A stretch of DNA of 64,000 nt from NCBI RefSeq assembly GCF_017638545.1, contig NZ_CP072110.1, positions 1-64,000 of the forward strand, read 5' to 3'. Origin of the DNA: Psychrosphaera ytuae (GTDB lineage Bacteria; Pseudomonadota; Gammaproteobacteria; Enterobacterales; Alteromonadaceae). The notes under the pieces were generated by a model. It was not told the origin of the DNA. It did not search any database and saw nothing but the letters and a program-made list of their open reading frames with translations. The translations under genes and the position numbers were made by a program. This document shows positions 54,676-63,766 of this stretch, piece by piece (position 1 is the stretch's first letter; each line of letters begins with the position of its first letter).

Positions 54676-55747
54676 ACAAACTGAGTCAACTCAACGTGGA
54701 TGGTTAGTTCGAGTCTTAATCGCAACTGTCATTGTTTTGATTGCGGTGAGTGTTGTTGGTTTTCGCCTGTTTGTTGACAGTTACCAACAAAAAGTAGCGA
54801 TTATAGAACGTCAATTGTTGACGATTAAGCCTGGACAGTCGTTCAATCAAGTATGTCGACAGTTTAAAAACAACCAGTGGATAGAGAATTGTTGGGCTCA
54901 CAAACTTGTAGGTAAGTTTTCTCCACACCATTTACATGTGAGAGCCGGCAGTTACTGGCTGACCCCAGAAGAGTCAATAAACTCATTTTTAGCTAAGGTT
55001 CAGCGTGGTGAAGAAGCGCAATTCAGTTTCACCATAATTGAAGGTGACAACGCGTTCCAAGTCCTGGAAAAAATGAGCAACACACCATATTTGGAGTTTG
55101 ATACCTTTATCGATAAAAAGGATTTATCAACAACAGCTCAAGCGTTAGGGTGGGATGTGAGTAATATTGAGGGGTATCTCGCTCCGGATACGTACTTTTT
55201 TACCAATCAAACCAAAGCATCAGAACTTTTAAGCCGCGCATTTCATACACAACAACAGCGATTAAAAGAAGCGTGGCAAAATCGAAATACCAGTGTCCCG
55301 CTGGAAAGTGAATATGAATTGTTAACTCTAGCATCGATCATTGAAAAGGAGTCGTCTGTAAATGGCGAGCGAGGCATCATTGCATCGGTATTTTATAACA
55401 GGCTCAACAAAGGCATGCGGCTTCAGACAGACCCCACTGTGATATACGGCGTTTGGCACGAGTATCAAGGTGATATTAAACGGGTACATTTACGCACAAA
55501 AACACCGTACAATACGTATCGAATTAATGGGTTACCGCCCACACCGATTGCTAATCCAAGTCGCGAGTCACTTATGGCGGCAGCGAATCCACAATCCAGC
55601 GAATATTTTTATTTCGTTGCGTCTGGTCAAGGTGGACATACATTTAGCAAAACGCTCACTGAGCACAACAAGGCATTGCGGGCTTATCTGAAGCAGCAAA
55701 AGTCACAAACCGAACAGCAAAACAAGGATTCTAATGAATCGAGGTAA
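54668..55747 (+). CDS. mltG: Endolytic murein transglycosylase MltG
   Basis: A 359-residue inner-membrane protein (one N-terminal helix, about residues 11-33) that cuts nascent glycan strands. The catalytic Glu is in SIIEKES, and the EGYLAPDTYFF and YNTYRINGLPPTPIANPS segments are the YceG-domain signatures. The start is GTG inside the end of pabC. The pabC-mltG-tmk-holB order is conserved in Gammaproteobacteria. It ends 14 nt inside tmk. Confidence 0.95.
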   Translation: MTKQTESTQRGWLVRVLIATVIVLIAVSVVGFRLFVDSYQQKVAIIERQLLTIKPGQSFNQVCRQFKNNQWIENCWAHKLVGKFSPHHLHVRAGSYWLTPEESINSFLAKVQRGEEAQFSFTIIEGDNAFQVLEKMSNTPYLEFDTFIDKKDLSTTAQALGWDVSNIEGYLAPDTYFFTNQTKASELLSRAFHTQQQRLKEAWQNRNTSVPLESEYELLTLASIIEKESSVNGERGIIASVFYNRLNKGMRLQTDPTVIYGVWHEYQGDIKRVHLRTKTPYNTYRINGLPPTPIANPSRESLMAAANPQSSEYFYFVASGQGGHTFSKTLTEHNKALRAYLKQQKSQTEQQNKDSNESR

Positions 55748-56363
55748 ATTCATTGTGGTTGAGGGCTTAGAAGGAGCCGGAAAATCAACCGCCATCGCGC
55801 AAATCTCAGCCTATTTACAGTCGCAAGGTATCGAGTTTATTACCACTCGTGAGCCGGGAGGAACTCCACTGGCAGAGCAAATGCGTGCAATTGTAAAATC
55901 AGAGACAGATGAGCCACTCACAACGGAAGCTGAATTATTGTTGATGTACGCTGCCCGTGCGCAGTTAGTCGAAAATGTGATTAAGCCAGCGTTAGAGAAA
56001 GGTGTTTGGGTGATTGGTGACCGTCACGATTTATCGTCTCTTGCCTATCAAGGCGGCGGCAGACAACTACCTGAGACGCTGTTAATGCCTATTCGCAATG
56101 CAGTTCTGCAGGGCTTTGAGCCCGATTTAACACTGTTAATGGACATAGACCCCAAAATTGGTCTGCAAAGAGCGGCTAATCGAGGCGAGTTAGATAGAAT
56201 CGAACGTATGGAATTAGCATTTTTTGAACGTACCCGCGCCGTTTATTTAACTCACGCCAAAATCAACCCAAGTATAAAAATTATTGATGCGGGGCTGTCT
56301 TTAGAACAAGTACAAGGGCAAATAAGTAGCGTGCTTACTAGTTGGTTCAACGACGTCCAGTAA
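55734..56363 (+). CDS. tmk: Thymidylate kinase
   Basis: A 209-residue kinase that makes dTDP from dTMP. The P-loop is EGLEGAGKST, the DRH motif is in DRHDLSSLAYQGGGR, and the LID region contains RGELDRIE. The DR[HY] and TREPGGTPLAEQ motifs confirm the family. It overlaps mltG and is followed 77 nt later by holB. Confidence 0.97.
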   Translation: MNRGKFIVVEGLEGAGKSTAIAQISAYLQSQGIEFITTREPGGTPLAEQMRAIVKSETDEPLTTEAELLLMYAARAQLVENVIKPALEKGVWVIGDRHDLSSLAYQGGGRQLPETLLMPIRNAVLQGFEPDLTLLMDIDPKIGLQRAANRGELDRIERMELAFFERTRAVYLTHAKINPSIKIIDAGLSLEQVQGQISSVLTSWFNDVQ

Positions 56364-56440
56364 AAGGCGTTACAAATGAATAAACGAACCAATAAACAAA
56401 GCGTTCAATTATAGTGACCAGGGTTATACAGGAGTAGGGA

Positions 56441-57322
56441 TTGGAAAATCGATTAGCAGATATTATCAGCGCCTCGTTACAGCAGGGTAAATTACCCCAT
56501 GCTTTGCTGATCGAAACCTTAGACTTGGCTAAGACTCAAAGTGAGTTACCTGATCTCGTCGCCATGTTATTGTGCGAAACCCCTGATTACTCAGCAAGTA
56601 AAGGCTGCGGACATTGTAAGCAGTGTCAATTACTAATGGCGGGTAATCACCCTGACTTTCTGTCGATAGAACCTACTACCAACAGTATTGGTATAGATGA
56701 AATCAGAGCGGTAAGTAATAAGTTTACCACTACGGCACAGCTTGCTCAGGCTCAGGTGGTAGTGATACAAAACGCCCAGCTTATGACCGAGAACGCCGCT
56801 AATGCATTACTAAAAACACTAGAAGAGCCTAATGCAAAATGTTACCTAGTGTTGGTTAGTGTGGGTTATGTCAAACTGATGCCCACTATTATTAGCCGTT
56901 GCCAACAGATTCGTCAGCCAGTACTGAGTAAAGACGCGTTAAAACAAAAATACCCAAACTTACCGGACTATTTGGTGGGCTTTGCGGATCAAAACGAATC
57001 CTTGTTGGTCAAAATGGCCGAGCCAGATGAGTTAAATGAATACGTGCGCGTCTACCAAAGCTTTATTACTTGGCTTAAAGGCCAAGAAAGCAGTGCTACA
57101 TTACTTAGCAATATCGCTTCAAAAGATGAATTAATTGAGTTTTGGGTTTACCTTGTAAGCCGTCGTATCAGACAGGTTTTAATGAAGGGCTATTTACAAC
57201 CCGCAGAGCAAGCACAAGCACTCATCCACGAATTTAACTTTACCAGACGCCAAGTTAAGGGGCACAATAAAGCGCTCGCACTTACGTCATTAGTGCATCA
57301 ATTAGAGGGACTCATTCGATGA
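56441..57322 (+). CDS. holB: DNA polymerase III subunit delta'
   Basis: A 293-residue clamp-loader subunit. The four cysteines of the zinc site are in the segment CETPDYSASKGCGHCKQC; the P-loop is degenerate, as in other delta' proteins, and LKTLEEPNAKCYLVLVS is the sensor-1-like region. The start is TTG 56441, preceded by CAGGAG. It overlaps pilZ by 4 nt (ATGA), a tight link between replication and pilus genes also seen in Pseudomonas. Confidence 0.94.
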   Translation: MENRLADIISASLQQGKLPHALLIETLDLAKTQSELPDLVAMLLCETPDYSASKGCGHCKQCQLLMAGNHPDFLSIEPTTNSIGIDEIRAVSNKFTTTAQLAQAQVVVIQNAQLMTENAANALLKTLEEPNAKCYLVLVSVGYVKLMPTIISRCQQIRQPVLSKDALKQKYPNLPDYLVGFADQNESLLVKMAEPDELNEYVRVYQSFITWLKGQESSATLLSNIASKDELIEFWVYLVSRRIRQVLMKGYLQPAEQAQALIHEFNFTRRQVKGHNKALALTSLVHQLEGLIR

Positions 57323-57645
57323 ACAGATTGACCGTTGAAATATTAGATAGCAAGGAGCTGTTTAAGTGTTATATGCCATTTGTCCATGGTGGTGGATTAT
57401 TTATTAAAACCAACATGCCTCTAAAACTTGGCGAGTCTGTAAGTATTATTTTGACCTTGCCAGATGCGTTAGAGCCTGAGTTGTTTGACTCTGAAGTCAT
57501 TTGGGTAAACCCACAGGGGGCACAAAATGTTCACCCGCCAGGTGTAGGTGTCTTGCTCAATAACTCAGAAAACAAATTACAAGTTAAAATCGAAAAGCTC
57601 ATTGGTACGTTATTAAATTCACCAGAACCAACTTACACAATGTAA
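57319..57645 (+). CDS. pilZ: Type IV pilus PilZ domain protein
   Basis: A 108-residue PilZ-domain protein. The position directly after holB matches the prototype pilZ of Pseudomonas, needed for pilus assembly. It lacks the RxxxR motif of c-di-GMP-binding PilZ proteins, as in the prototype, so it is expected to act through protein contacts (PilB/FimX in other species). The GVGVLLNNSENKL region near residue 73-86 corresponds to the typical last strand. Confidence 0.92.
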   Translation: MNRLTVEILDSKELFKCYMPFVHGGGLFIKTNMPLKLGESVSIILTLPDALEPELFDSEVIWVNPQGAQNVHPPGVGVLLNNSENKLQVKIEKLIGTLLNSPEPTYTM

Positions 57646-57683
57646 TCGACCACCTTTTAAGTTGTAAATAAGAAGCAGTAAAG

Positions 57684-58085
57684 ATGATTAAACAAAGCAT
57701 TGGTGCCATATCCCTCGTTGTAAAAGATTATGACGAAGCCATCGATTTTTATGTGAACAAATGTCAATTTGAGTTGTTAGAAGATACAGCGATGCCAGAA
57801 GGCAAACGTTGGGTTCGTGTCGCGCCTCAAAATAGCGAGGGCACTGCGCTTCTTCTTGCTAAAGCGGATGGCGAACAGCAACTGAATGCGGTTGGTCAGC
57901 AAGCGGGCGGAAGAGTGTGGTTGTTTTTAGAAACCAACGATTTTTATAGAGATTACCAATACATGAAAAATGCAGGTGTTAAATTTAACGAAACACCTCG
58001 TGAGGAAGTATATGGTACCGTCGCAGTGTTTGAAGATTTGTACGGAAATAAATGGGATTTAATCCAAACTGCACAAAAAATATAA
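57684..58085 (+). CDS. VOC family glyoxalase-like protein
   Basis: A 133-residue vicinal-oxygen-chelate domain protein. The pattern ISLVVKDYDEAIDFYVNKCQFELLEDTAMPEGKRWVRVAP in outline and the C-terminal EDLYGNKWDLIQ (metal Glu region) are typical. VOC members include glyoxalases, dioxygenases and antibiotic-binding proteins; the function cannot be told. It is 38 nt after pilZ but may be separate. Confidence 0.88.
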   Translation: MIKQSIGAISLVVKDYDEAIDFYVNKCQFELLEDTAMPEGKRWVRVAPQNSEGTALLLAKADGEQQLNAVGQQAGGRVWLFLETNDFYRDYQYMKNAGVKFNETPREEVYGTVAVFEDLYGNKWDLIQTAQKI

Positions 58086-58106
58086 AACTTTTTTTGCGCT
58101 TGAGGT

Positions 58107-58118
58107 TGAACTAGTTCA
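58107..58118. promoter_or_regulatory. Perfect 12-bp palindrome upstream of acnA
   Basis: TGAACTAGTTCA reads the same on both strands, 65 bp before the acnA start. It lies in the only promoter-size gap before the gene, so it may be an operator; chance is not excluded for a single short palindrome. Confidence 0.3.
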
Positions 58119-58183
58119 CTTCTATCCTTAGTAATGTATTACAAGCCAAGTCTTGAAATTTCATACATTTACAGGAGTGAACT

Positions 58184-60850
58184 ATGTCTACACAGTGGAA
58201 GTCAGTTGCTAAATTGCAATTGAGTAACCAGACGTATAACGCGATCAGCTTTGACAAGCTCAGCGAACAGTACGACTTAAATCGCCTACCTTATGCCACC
58301 AAAATTCTGCTCGAAAACCTCTTGCGGCACGAAGATAAGCCATTTGTAGACGAAGAGGACATCATCGCTCTTGCTAAATGGGATGTGAACTCAGATACAG
58401 AGCAAGAAATATCTTTTGTTCCGGCTCGAGTTGTTTTACAAGACTTCACCGGTGTACCAGCGATTGTTGATTTAGCCGCGATGCGCGATGCGATGGCACG
58501 ACTTGGTGGTGATCCTGAAAAAATTAATCCCTTCAATCCGGTTGAGTTGGTCATTGACCACTCCGTTATGGTGGATCACTTTGCTACTGAAGATGCCCTT
58601 GAGAAAAACACTGCAATAGAGGTAGAACGCAACAAAGAGCGGTACCAATTTTTAAAATGGGGCCAAAGTGCGTTTGATAACTTTAAAGTAGTGCCACCAG
58701 GCCGTGGTATTGTCCATCAAGTTAACTTGGAATATTTAGCGCGTTGTGTATTTGGCACAGAGCAAAATGGTGAACAGTGGGCTTACCCAGACACCTTAGT
58801 TGGTACAGACTCTCACACTACAATGATCAACGGTCTAGGTATTCTTGGATGGGGTGTCGGTGGCATTGAGGCAGAAGCGGCAATGTTAGGGCAGCCTGTT
58901 ACTATGTTGATCCCGAGAGTCGTTGGTTTCAAGCTAGTAGGCAAATTAAAACCAGGTGTAACTGCTACGGATTTAGTACTGACCATAACTGAGCGATTAC
59001 GAGAACATGGTGTGGTCGGTAAGTTTGTCGAATTTTATGGTCCAGGTTTGGCCCACTTGACCTTAGCGGACCGAGCAACTATCGCTAATATGGCGCCAGA
59101 GTACGGTGCGACCTGCGGCATTTTCCCTCTAGACAAAGAAACGGTTAATTACCTTAATTTAACTGGCCGTGACCAAGCTGATATGGAGCGCGTTGAATCT
59201 TATGCTAAACAATTAGGAATTTGGCATGATGAGACGACGCCAGAGGCGGTATATCACGAAAATATTGAGTTTGATTTGTCATCGGTCGAACCCAGTATTG
59301 CAGGGCCAAAGCGTCCTCAAGACCGTATCACACTGACCGATGCAGCCAACAAATACAAAGAGTGGCTAGAATTAAATGGAAGTGGAAGTACATCAAACAA
59401 GGCAATTACTACCCAATTCAGAGGTCAGGACTTTGAGCTTACAGATGGCTCTGTTGTTATAGCAGCGATCACTAGTTGTACGAATACCTCTAACCCACAC
59501 GTTCTCGTAGCTGCAGGCCTGCTTGCACGTAATGCAGCTGAAAAAGGCTTAACCACTAAACCTTGGGTCAAAACGTCTCTCGCTCCTGGCTCTCAAGTCG
59601 TTACGCAATACCTTGAAAATGCGGGCTTGATGGATGACTTAGAATCACTCGGTTTCAACTTAGTGGGATATGGCTGTACGACTTGTATTGGTAACTCGGG
59701 CCCCTTGCCTGATGAGATTAGCGACGCTATTCACAAAGGCGACCTATCTGTGACATCTGTGTTGTCAGGAAACCGTAACTTTGAAGGCCGGATACATGCG
59801 GATATAGCGGCGAATTACTTAGCATCGCCTCCTCTCGTGGTGGCATATGCCCTTGCTGGAAATATGAAAATAGACCTAACATCAGAGCCTCTAGGTCATG
59901 ACAAAAACGGCCAAGCGGTTTATTTAAAAGATATTTGGCCATCAGATGAAGAAATTAAGGACGTTGTAGGACGCTCGATTTCACGTCAGATTTTTGCTGA
60001 AAAATACGCCGATGTCTTTAACGGAGATGAGACTTGGAATAGCTTAAGCTCTAAAAAGCAATCTATCTATGATTGGCCAGAGTCGACGTATATAAAACAT
60101 CCGCCATTTTTTGAAGCTATGGCAGCCAGGGCAGAACAGGTTGCTGCAATCGAAAACGCACGCTGCTTGGTCAAAGTAGGTGACAGTATTACGACCGATC
60201 ACATTTCTCCTGCAGGCTCTATCGCAGAAGATAGCCCCGCCTCAAAGTACCTTCAACAACAAGGTGTAGAGGTTAAGGACTTCAATTCATATGGTTCTCG
60301 GCGCGGCAATCACGAGGTGATGATGCGTGGTACGTTTGCAAACGTCCGCCTTAAAAACGAGCTTGCTCCTGGCACTCAGGGCAGTCACACGCAATATCAA
60401 CCTTCACAAGAGCCTATGTCTATTTACGACGCAGCGATGAAATACCGTGCTGAAAACACCCCAACTGTAGTAATTGCAGGTAAAGAATACGGTACTGGTT
60501 CTTCTCGAGATTGGGCAGCAAAAGGCCCTTCGTTAATGGGAGTTAAAGCGGTATTTGCAGAAAGCTATGAGCGAATTCATCGCTCCAATCTAATTGGAAT
60601 GGGGATTTTACCACTTCAATTTAAAGAAGGTGAGAGTGCAGAGGGTCATGGCATCACCGGAAAAGAAACGTTTTCTATTCCTGCCGTCAGTGCGGGTCAG
60701 AAAGAGGTTCAGGTTGAAGTGAAAACCGATCAACAAACCAAAACTATAGATATGATTATCCGAATTGATACGGCAAATGAATTTGACTACTTTGCCAATG
60801 GCGGCATTTTGTCATACGTTATTCGGAATATGCTGGAAACAAAATCGTAA
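58184..60850 (+). CDS. acnA: Aconitate hydratase A
   Basis: An 888-residue [4Fe-4S] aconitase of the IRP1/AcnA type that interconverts citrate and isocitrate in the TCA and glyoxylate cycles. The cluster cysteines are Cys432 (SCTNTSNP), Cys498 and Cys501 (GCTTCIGNSGP). The swivel domain holds the KEYGTGSSRDWAAKG motif. The length equals E. coli AcnA (891). It has no prp neighbours, which argues against the AcnD methylcitrate enzyme. It overlaps the convergent kinase gene by 32 nt. Confidence 0.96.
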   Translation: MSTQWKSVAKLQLSNQTYNAISFDKLSEQYDLNRLPYATKILLENLLRHEDKPFVDEEDIIALAKWDVNSDTEQEISFVPARVVLQDFTGVPAIVDLAAMRDAMARLGGDPEKINPFNPVELVIDHSVMVDHFATEDALEKNTAIEVERNKERYQFLKWGQSAFDNFKVVPPGRGIVHQVNLEYLARCVFGTEQNGEQWAYPDTLVGTDSHTTMINGLGILGWGVGGIEAEAAMLGQPVTMLIPRVVGFKLVGKLKPGVTATDLVLTITERLREHGVVGKFVEFYGPGLAHLTLADRATIANMAPEYGATCGIFPLDKETVNYLNLTGRDQADMERVESYAKQLGIWHDETTPEAVYHENIEFDLSSVEPSIAGPKRPQDRITLTDAANKYKEWLELNGSGSTSNKAITTQFRGQDFELTDGSVVIAAITSCTNTSNPHVLVAAGLLARNAAEKGLTTKPWVKTSLAPGSQVVTQYLENAGLMDDLESLGFNLVGYGCTTCIGNSGPLPDEISDAIHKGDLSVTSVLSGNRNFEGRIHADIAANYLASPPLVVAYALAGNMKIDLTSEPLGHDKNGQAVYLKDIWPSDEEIKDVVGRSISRQIFAEKYADVFNGDETWNSLSSKKQSIYDWPESTYIKHPPFFEAMAARAEQVAAIENARCLVKVGDSITTDHISPAGSIAEDSPASKYLQQQGVEVKDFNSYGSRRGNHEVMMRGTFANVRLKNELAPGTQGSHTQYQPSQEPMSIYDAAMKYRAENTPTVVIAGKEYGTGSSRDWAAKGPSLMGVKAVFAESYERIHRSNLIGMGILPLQFKEGESAEGHGITGKETFSIPAVSAGQKEVQVEVKTDQQTKTIDMIIRIDTANEFDYFANGGILSYVIRNMLETKS

Positions 60851-62333
60851 AGGTGGTGCCTTCTCCCACCTTGCTTTGGACATCTATTTCGGCATGGTGA
60901 TCTTTGAGGATTCCATACGAGATAGACAGTCCAAGGCCGGTGCCTACGCCGACTGGTTTTGTGGTGAAAAACGGAGTAAACAGCTTTTCTAAGTTTTCTT
61001 CTGATATACCGCAGCCCTGGTCGGTGATGGCTACTTGTACTTTATCGTCTATGTTCTGGGTTTGAACTGTAATCGTGCCGCCGCTGTCCATCGCGTGTTT
61101 GGCGTTAATTAACATGTTAACTATTACCTGTGCAATTTGGCCCGAGCTTCCTTTAATTGGCGCTAAATTATCGTCGAATTTACGGTCAATTGTGCAGTTG
61201 TATTTTAACTCATTCCAAACTAAGTTTATCGAATCCTCGATACACTCATTCAAATTAAACGAGGTCAAGTCTGCGGATTCATTGCTATGCGAGAATGACT
61301 TAAGGCCTGCAACAATCTCCTGAACTCGTTTTAAACCACCTTTAGAAGCACTCAACAGCTCTTTTAAGTCCTCTTTTATGTAATCGACATCTTCATCATG
61401 CCAAATTTGATTGAGTTTATTTTGTGCTTCCTGTTCGGCCAAATTGGGGTAAAGCTCTAAAATATTATTTAGTACCTCTATGTATTCAGCCAGGGTTTCG
61501 TAATTACTCAAAATAAACCCAATAGGGTTATTTATTTCATGTGCTACGCCCGCTGCGAGTTGACCGATGGACGCCATTCGCTCTGATTGAACGAGTTGCT
61601 TTTGGGCATCATCTAGTTTTTTGTAGGTCTTTTTTAATTCTTTAAAACGGTTGTTCAGATTGACAGTCGCAAGTTGGCGCTGAATAGCGACTGCCAACAT
61701 TGATCTTGATGATTCTACCGTTTGTAATTTTAAAACGTCTATTTGAGTATGATCAGAATACAAATAGCTAGCAAACCCGCGATTATCATTAATATCGAAA
61801 ATCGGCACTATGTATATGTACTGAAATTCAGACGATTCGTCAGTAAAGGCGATGACAGGTTGGAGCGTACTCTCGCCTCCTGCATCTTTTACTGCTTCTA
61901 ATAGGGCGTCTACTTGAAATGATTTGATTAGGGTTTTGATTTTTTCTTTATCAATGTCATTTTGTTGGTATTTATTTTCTAGCTCCATGACAGAGGAAAG
62001 TTTCCAGTGGGTTTTTTCGTCCCTTAACTGAAAAAACATACATTGGGCGTTGTTCAAAAACTCACTGCTTCGCCTTAAATATACTTGAACTATGTTATTA
62101 ACAGAATCTGCATTCCATATATCGGCCGACAATCCGGTCAAAAACGACAACTGTAACTGTTGAAGTTTAGCTTCGTTCATTTGAGTCTGCAGTGATTGGT
62201 TAGACTCAAATATCTCTCTAGAACGTTGTTCTAAAAGCGTTTCTGCCATTTTTCTGGCTGCTTTTTCACGCTCTAACGCTTTCTCTAGCGCGGAGACTTT
62301 TTGGTTTAAGTCTTTTGTTTCAGTTTCGGCCAT
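60819..62333 (-). CDS. Cytoplasmic sensor histidine kinase
   Basis: A 504-residue histidine kinase without membrane segments. An N-terminal coiled coil (about 5-60) is followed by a GAF-like region (about 65-215), a second coiled coil (about 225-250), the DHp domain with phospho-acceptor His265 in GVAHEINNP, and the HATPase with N box (NMLINAKHAM), DQGCGIS and GTGLGLSI. The DHp subtype resembles soluble kinases that pair with single-domain regulators. It is divergent from the response regulator gene at 62480, its likely partner. The signal is unknown. Confidence 0.93.
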   Translation of the reverse strand: MAETETKDLNQKVSALEKALEREKAARKMAETLLEQRSREIFESNQSLQTQMNEAKLQQLQLSFLTGLSADIWNADSVNNIVQVYLRRSSEFLNNAQCMFFQLRDEKTHWKLSSVMELENKYQQNDIDKEKIKTLIKSFQVDALLEAVKDAGGESTLQPVIAFTDESSEFQYIYIVPIFDINDNRGFASYLYSDHTQIDVLKLQTVESSRSMLAVAIQRQLATVNLNNRFKELKKTYKKLDDAQKQLVQSERMASIGQLAAGVAHEINNPIGFILSNYETLAEYIEVLNNILELYPNLAEQEAQNKLNQIWHDEDVDYIKEDLKELLSASKGGLKRVQEIVAGLKSFSHSNESADLTSFNLNECIEDSINLVWNELKYNCTIDRKFDDNLAPIKGSSGQIAQVIVNMLINAKHAMDSGGTITVQTQNIDDKVQVAITDQGCGISEENLEKLFTPFFTTKPVGVGTGLGLSISYGILKDHHAEIDVQSKVGEGTTFTILFPAYSE

Positions 62334-62479
62334 TAATTACTCGTCACTTTACTTGTCATTTTATTCATAATTAAAGCGATTTAATTACAATTATCTCGGT
62401 TCTTCACAACTGAGTGCCTAAAATAGACTATAGTTCAAGTATATAGCTTTGTTAAATTGTAAGTAGAAGGTATAGCTTT

Positions 62480-63766
62480 ATGGCTGCTAAGCCGTCGATG
62501 TTATTGCTTGATGATGAGCCTGAAATATTAAATGCGTTAAAACGACTTTTTCGTAAGGATTTTGTTGTAGACATATTTACGGATGGGCAAGACGCACTCG
62601 AGGCTCTTATGTCAAAAGAGTACGCTATTATTATATCGGACATGAGAATGCCGCAGCTTGATGGTGCCGCTTTTTTGGGGCAGGCCAAGCAGGTAGCACC
62701 TGATGCCAGTAGGTTGTTACTTACGGGCTATGCGGATATGGAAAGTACGGTGAGAGCGATAAATGAAGGTGAGATTTTTAGTTATGTCAGTAAGCCGTGG
62801 GACAATACAGAGTTAAAAGTTTTAGTTAAGAATGCACTCGCGCGCTACGAGTTAATCAAAAAAAATGACGTGTTATCAGGAAAGCTCGTTGCAGCCAATA
62901 CTAAGCTTACTGAGGCTAATGCAAAACTAGAAGAGCGCATTGCGGCACGAACTGCAGCGTTAAACAAACAAACCATGCGTCTTAAGCAGTCTACGTTAAA
63001 ACAGCGTAAATTTTTTCGCCAGTTGTTAGACATGATCAGTGTCATTATTGAAGATAGGGCAGGTCATGAAAACGGCCACAGCAAACGCGTAGCAGCACAC
63101 AGTAAAGTTTTAGCGGAAGAATTGGGCCTCAGTCGTGCCGAAGCTATCAATATCTATTTAACTGGAATGTTACATGAAGTTGGTAAGGTCTCAATTAGCG
63201 ATGAGTTGTTGGCGACGACAGAAATCGAGCGCAACCCTGAACAGCAGCAGGCTTTTCGTTCTCACGCTGTCGAGGGGGCTAATATATTGTCCCGGTTGCC
63301 AAGTTTAAGGGAAGTTGCTACTAACATACGTCATCAATATGAAAACTGGGATGGCTCTGGCTACCCAGATAATTTGAAAAAAGAAGACATTCCACTTGGC
63401 TCCCGTATCTTAAAAGTCGTCAGTGACTACGACTATTTGTTATTAGGCCATAAACACGCCCAAAAGTTATCTCCCGATAGAGCTCAGTTTTATCTTAAAG
63501 AGGAACGAGGCAAACAATACGATTACAAAATTGTCGATAAATACTTATCACTTCTTGAGCGGCTACCTGAAATTGATGAGCTTGAAGCCGATTATTGTGT
63601 GGCGACCTCAAAATTGGAACCTGGAATGATTGTTTCGGCCGATGTCGTTACCCAAAAAGGGAGTATTATGTTGACCAAGGATACTGAGTTAACCCAAGCT
63701 GCTATAAACAAACTCAAAGCCTATGAAAAAGATAACGAGTGTTTCTTAACGGTATTTATTTATTGA
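62480..63766 (+). CDS. Response regulator with degenerate HD-GYP-like domain
   Basis: A 428-residue response regulator. The receiver domain (about 4-120) has Asp11/Asp12, phospho-acceptor Asp54, Thr82 and Lys105. A coiled coil (about 125-170) leads to an HD-type domain (about 175-330). GHSKRVA at 199-205 and DGSGYP at 291-296 fit HD-GYP, but the HD pair reads His232-Glu233 and the HHE motif has become Gln286-Tyr287-Glu288. Cyclic-di-GMP hydrolysis is therefore doubtful. A C-terminal extension of about 95 residues has no recognised domain. There is no DNA-binding domain. Confidence 0.9.
   Translation: MAAKPSMLLLDDEPEILNALKRLFRKDFVVDIFTDGQDALEALMSKEYAIIISDMRMPQLDGAAFLGQAKQVAPDASRLLLTGYADMESTVRAINEGEIFSYVSKPWDNTELKVLVKNALARYELIKKNDVLSGKLVAANTKLTEANAKLEERIAARTAALNKQTMRLKQSTLKQRKFFRQLLDMISVIIEDRAGHENGHSKRVAAHSKVLAEELGLSRAEAINIYLTGMLHEVGKVSISDELLATTEIERNPEQQQAFRSHAVEGANILSRLPSLREVATNIRHQYENWDGSGYPDNLKKEDIPLGSRILKVVSDYDYLLLGHKHAQKLSPDRAQFYLKEERGKQYDYKIVDKYLSLLERLPEIDELEADYCVATSKLEPGMIVSADVVTQKGSIMLTKDTELTQAAINKLKAYEKDNECFLTVFIY

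Noticed and set aside
57319..57645. Cyclic-di-GMP receptor function for PilZ
   Set aside because: The RxxxR motif needed for ligand binding is absent, and the holB-pilZ position matches the non-binding prototype.
58184..60850. Aconitase as AcnD of the methylcitrate cycle
   Set aside because: No prpB, prpC or prpF neighbours, and the length and motifs fit AcnA.
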